A stretch of 14,562 nt of DNA from an uncultured Mailhella sp. (GTDB taxonomy: Bacteria > Desulfobacterota > Desulfovibrionia > Desulfovibrionales > Desulfovibrionaceae): positions 1-14,562 of the forward strand of contig CALUWZ010000029.1 of assembly GCA_944324625.1 (NCBI GenBank), in the 5' to 3' direction. Below the pieces are notes generated by a model. It worked only from the letters and a program-made list of their open reading frames with translations, was not told the DNA's origin and did not search any database. Of this stretch, positions 12,321 through 14,562 are shown piece after piece (the first letter of the stretch is position 1; each line of letters begins with the position of its first letter). The position numbers and the translations under genes are program-made.

Positions 12321-14075
12321 ATGACCAAAAAAATTCTTCTCATTTTTCTGTTTGGTTTTTTATACTTTTTACCCCAAAACGCCTTTGGGGCTTTAGTATT
12401 TAAAAACCCGTTTTCCTATTATGCAAAACAGCAGGACATCAGCACTGTTCTCGTCCAGTTTGCCAAATCACAGGACATGTCCGCAACTGTTTCTTCACAG
12501 GTGGAAGGAAAAATGAGCGGCCGCTTTGATGCGGTAAACCCGAATGATTTTTTAAACACCATACATTCCGCCTTTCAAATTTCATGGTATTCCATTGGAA
12601 AAAATCTGTATTTTTACCATGATAAAGAATTTACCCAAAGTTTCCTGTCCTCTTATACCATGGATACGGGCCATCTGTATTCGCTCCTGCGGCAGGCCCG
12701 GGTCTTTTCGCCCGAACTCATGCCTGTGCTCAGTGCAAACAATATTATTCAAATCCAAGGCCCGCAAAGCTATATCGACAATATAAAAAATGCCGCCGCA
12801 ACCTTTGAGGCCACCCAAACCCAAAATATCGTCATGCAGGTTTTTCCGCTCAAATACGCTTGGGCGGACGATATCACCATTACCAGCATGGATAAGGAAA
12901 TTACCATTCCCGGCATTGCCACAATTCTGCGCGCAATGCTCACGGGAGAAACCGTTTCTGCCCAAAAACAGGTTCAGCAGAAAGCCAGCATGGAAGGACT
13001 GAACGGCAAAGGCCTGAGTACTGTCGGCACGGCTGAAGAAAACAGCCCAAGCCAAGAAAGTTCTCCATCGCCTGCCCCCCTGCACAGCGTAAACATTATG
13101 GCTGACCCGCGCGTCAATGCGGTTGTGGTCAACGATGCCGCCTACCGCATGCCCTATTATCAGCAAGTAATCCAAGATCTTGACAAACCTGTGGAACTTG
13201 TGGAAATCCACGCCGCCATTGTGGACATCAACACCAATTTCAGCAGAGAACTCGGCATCACCTACCAAGGCAAAAACGACAATACGCAGGACGGAGGCTG
13301 GAGCGGCGGCGGTGAACTGGGAAATAACTCAGGAAAATTCAACACGCTGCCGGAAATGGGCAACATTGCTTCGGGCGGCCTTTCCCTTTCTACCATTTAC
13401 ACTATGGGCTCAGACTTCTTTTTGGCTAAAATCCAAGCCCTGCAGGAAGACGGCGAAGCCCGCATGCTCGGCAAACCCTCAGTGCTTACTGTTGACAATA
13501 TTCAGGCAACTCTTGAAAATACCAGCACCTATTATCTTGAAGTTGCAGGCAACGAAATGGTGGACTTATTCAAAGTGGAAGCAGGAACCGTTCTTCGGGT
13601 TACACCGCACATTATCAAAAACCAAGACGGAACATCTTCCATTAAACTTGCCGTCACCGTGCAGGACAACCAAAACGACAACAACTCAGCTCCGCTGAAA
13701 GAAAACGGAATTGCCCCCATAAAGCAGACCAAAATAAATACCCAAGCCATTGTGGGTTCCAATCAGAGTCTGCTTATTGGCGGATACTATTATGAAGAAA
13801 AATCAGACAATGACAGCGGCGTGCCGATTTTAAAAAACATTCCCGTTCTCGGGCACCTTTTCAAAAGCACAAGCAAAAACACAAGGCGCATGGAACGCCT
13901 TATCCTGATCACTCCAAAAATTATCCGTCTGGATGAAATTCCTCAGACACCGACATATATCGAAACCACGGAATTTACCAAGTCGCCGACACAAAGCGAT
14001 TATGAACCAAGACCAGCAGCAGTGCCGCAGACAGGAAGCGGCTGCGCCAAAAAATCACCGTCTGTAAGCAGCTAA
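12321..14075 (+). CDS. sctC: SctC outer-membrane secretin (YscC/InvG/EscC family)
   Basis: 584 residues. A Sec signal peptide (MTKKILLIFLFGFLYFLPQN, cleavage likely after AFG at 23) is followed by periplasmic N-domains. N0 (about 28-105) includes VSSQVEGKMSGRFDAVNPND, the usual T3SS secretin pattern, and N1 runs to about 175. The N3 domain (about 175-290) contains a low-complexity Ser/Pro insert near 241-253. The secretin beta-barrel domain (about 292-535) holds EARMLGKPSVLTVDN (379-393) and the signature VPILKNIPVLGHLFK (501-515). A polar tail of about 45 residues after 538 may be a pilotin-binding region, by analogy. It forms the outer-membrane ring. It is 18 bases after the chaperone-like gene and 9 bases before sctD. 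Confidence 0.96.
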   Translation: MTKKILLIFLFGFLYFLPQNAFGALVFKNPFSYYAKQQDISTVLVQFAKSQDMSATVSSQVEGKMSGRFDAVNPNDFLNTIHSAFQISWYSIGKNLYFYHDKEFTQSFLSSYTMDTGHLYSLLRQARVFSPELMPVLSANNIIQIQGPQSYIDNIKNAAATFEATQTQNIVMQVFPLKYAWADDITITSMDKEITIPGIATILRAMLTGETVSAQKQVQQKASMEGLNGKGLSTVGTAEENSPSQESSPSPAPLHSVNIMADPRVNAVVVNDAAYRMPYYQQVIQDLDKPVELVEIHAAIVDINTNFSRELGITYQGKNDNTQDGGWSGGGELGNNSGKFNTLPEMGNIASGGLSLSTIYTMGSDFFLAKIQALQEDGEARMLGKPSVLTVDNIQATLENTSTYYLEVAGNEMVDLFKVEAGTVLRVTPHIIKNQDGTSSIKLAVTVQDNQNDNNSAPLKENGIAPIKQTKINTQAIVGSNQSLLIGGYYYEEKSDNDSGVPILKNIPVLGHLFKSTSKNTRRMERLILITPKIIRLDEIPQTPTYIETTEFTKSPTQSDYEPRPAAVPQTGSGCAKKSPSVSS

Positions 14076-14084
14076 AGGAAAAAT

Positions 14085-14562
14085 ATGCAACAGCGTCAGG
14101 AACTATATCTTCATATTTTTTCAGGCTGCCACATTGGCGCCGTCATACATATTCCCCAAGGAAAATACATTCTGGGAACAGATGATGCATGCGATTTTAT
14201 TTTCATGGACAAAAACATGGCTCCCCACCATGCAAGTCTGGAAGTAATTGAAATCCCGCAAAAAACCGAAAACGGCGGAACGGAATTTCAGGTAAAAATA
14301 ACCCCCCTCGAAGGCAAAATTTTTCTGGAACAGCAGGAAGCAGACACTGAAATTCCGTGGGAAAAAGAACAGCTCCTGTCTTTGCAGGGCGTGTATTTGG
14401 CATGGACTGACAGCAGCAATCCTGAAATTTTGCAGCAAATTTCCAAATCCATGTATGCTCCTCAGGCATTGCAGCAGCCTGCCGCCGACAGCACGCATGA
14501 CGGACAGACCAATAGTGATGCCCCTGAAAGTGACAACAATATTGGCACATCATCAGAACAGG
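14085..14562 (+). CDS. sctD: SctD inner-ring protein (YscD/CdsD-like), N-terminal FHA domain, 3' end outside window
   Basis: 159 residues are visible. Residues about 5-105 form an FHA-type domain: LHIFSGCHIGAVIHIPQGKY (9-28), then ILGTDDACDFIFMDKNMAPHHASLEV (29-54), which resembles the YscD/CdsD start, where the FHA domain is cytoplasmic and contacts the sorting platform. A polar Gln/Ser/Asp-rich linker begins near 125; the membrane helix and periplasmic ring domains would follow outside the window. The order sctC-sctD is standard for Ysc-type operons. AAGGA overlaps the sctC stop and lies 5 bases before ATG 14085. No break is seen in the part present. Confidence 0.85.
   Translation, partial: MQQRQELYLHIFSGCHIGAVIHIPQGKYILGTDDACDFIFMDKNMAPHHASLEVIEIPQKTENGGTEFQVKITPLEGKIFLEQQEADTEIPWEKEQLLSLQGVYLAWTDSSNPEILQQISKSMYAPQALQQPAADSTHDGQTNSDAPESDNNIGTSSEQ

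Noticed and set aside
1..14562. CRISPR arrays, insertion sequences, tRNA or rRNA genes, att sites
   Set aside because: No regularly spaced repeats, transposase sequence, terminal inverted repeats with target duplications, or RNA gene motifs were seen. The repeats present are the sctA duplication, an 18-bp tandem repeat and short palindromes.

Overview
The window is the core of a non-flagellar type III secretion system (T3SS, injectisome) laid out as two divergent transcription units that share one AT-rich intergenic region at about 7690-7994. The DNA is moderately AT-rich. Its gene content resembles the T3SS islands of host-associated Desulfovibrionaceae (Lawsonia/Desulfovibrio type), but no RNA or housekeeping gene is present to fix the taxon, so that placement is a low-confidence inference.

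Leftward unit (minus strand, 7689 down to 1): sctW (YopN-TyeA/CopN-type gatekeeper), a SycN-like small chaperone, sctX, sctY, sctV, sctS, sctT, sctU and a sigma-54-type AAA+ regulator cut by the window edge. The order W-chaperone-X-Y-V is the Yersinia yopN-tyeA-sycN-yscX-yscY-lcrD order. Spacing is tight throughout (4-base overlaps to gaps of a few tens of bases), consistent with one operon. sctR, the usual partner of S, T and U, is not here.

Rightward unit (plus strand, 7995 to the end): a small charged protein in the SseA/LcrG position, two tandem EspA/SseB-like filament or tip proteins (sctA), an LcrH/SycD TPR chaperone, a major (sctE/YopB-like) and a minor (sctB/YopD-like) translocator, a putative class I chaperone, the secretin sctC and the start of sctD with its FHA domain. 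The order matches both Salmonella SPI-2 sseA-sseB-sscA-sseC-sseD and Yersinia lcrG-V-H-yopB-D.

Together these genes give the outer ring (SctC), part of the inner ring (SctD), the export gate (SctV, S, T, U), the gatekeeper, the early-substrate pair SctX/SctY, and the complete translocon with its chaperones. ATPase, sorting platform, needle and SctR must lie outside the window.

The most striking observation is that sctV carries three in-frame stop codons (TGA, TAG, TAG) within 45 bases, in its cytoplasmic domain, while the frame before and after is perfectly continuous and gives a normal total length. Other points of note are the altered sigma-54-contact loop (GIATGV) in the regulator, a candidate sigma-54 promoter and an NtrC-geometry dyad in the divergent promoter region, and a recent sctA duplication with near-identical ends and a diverged centre.
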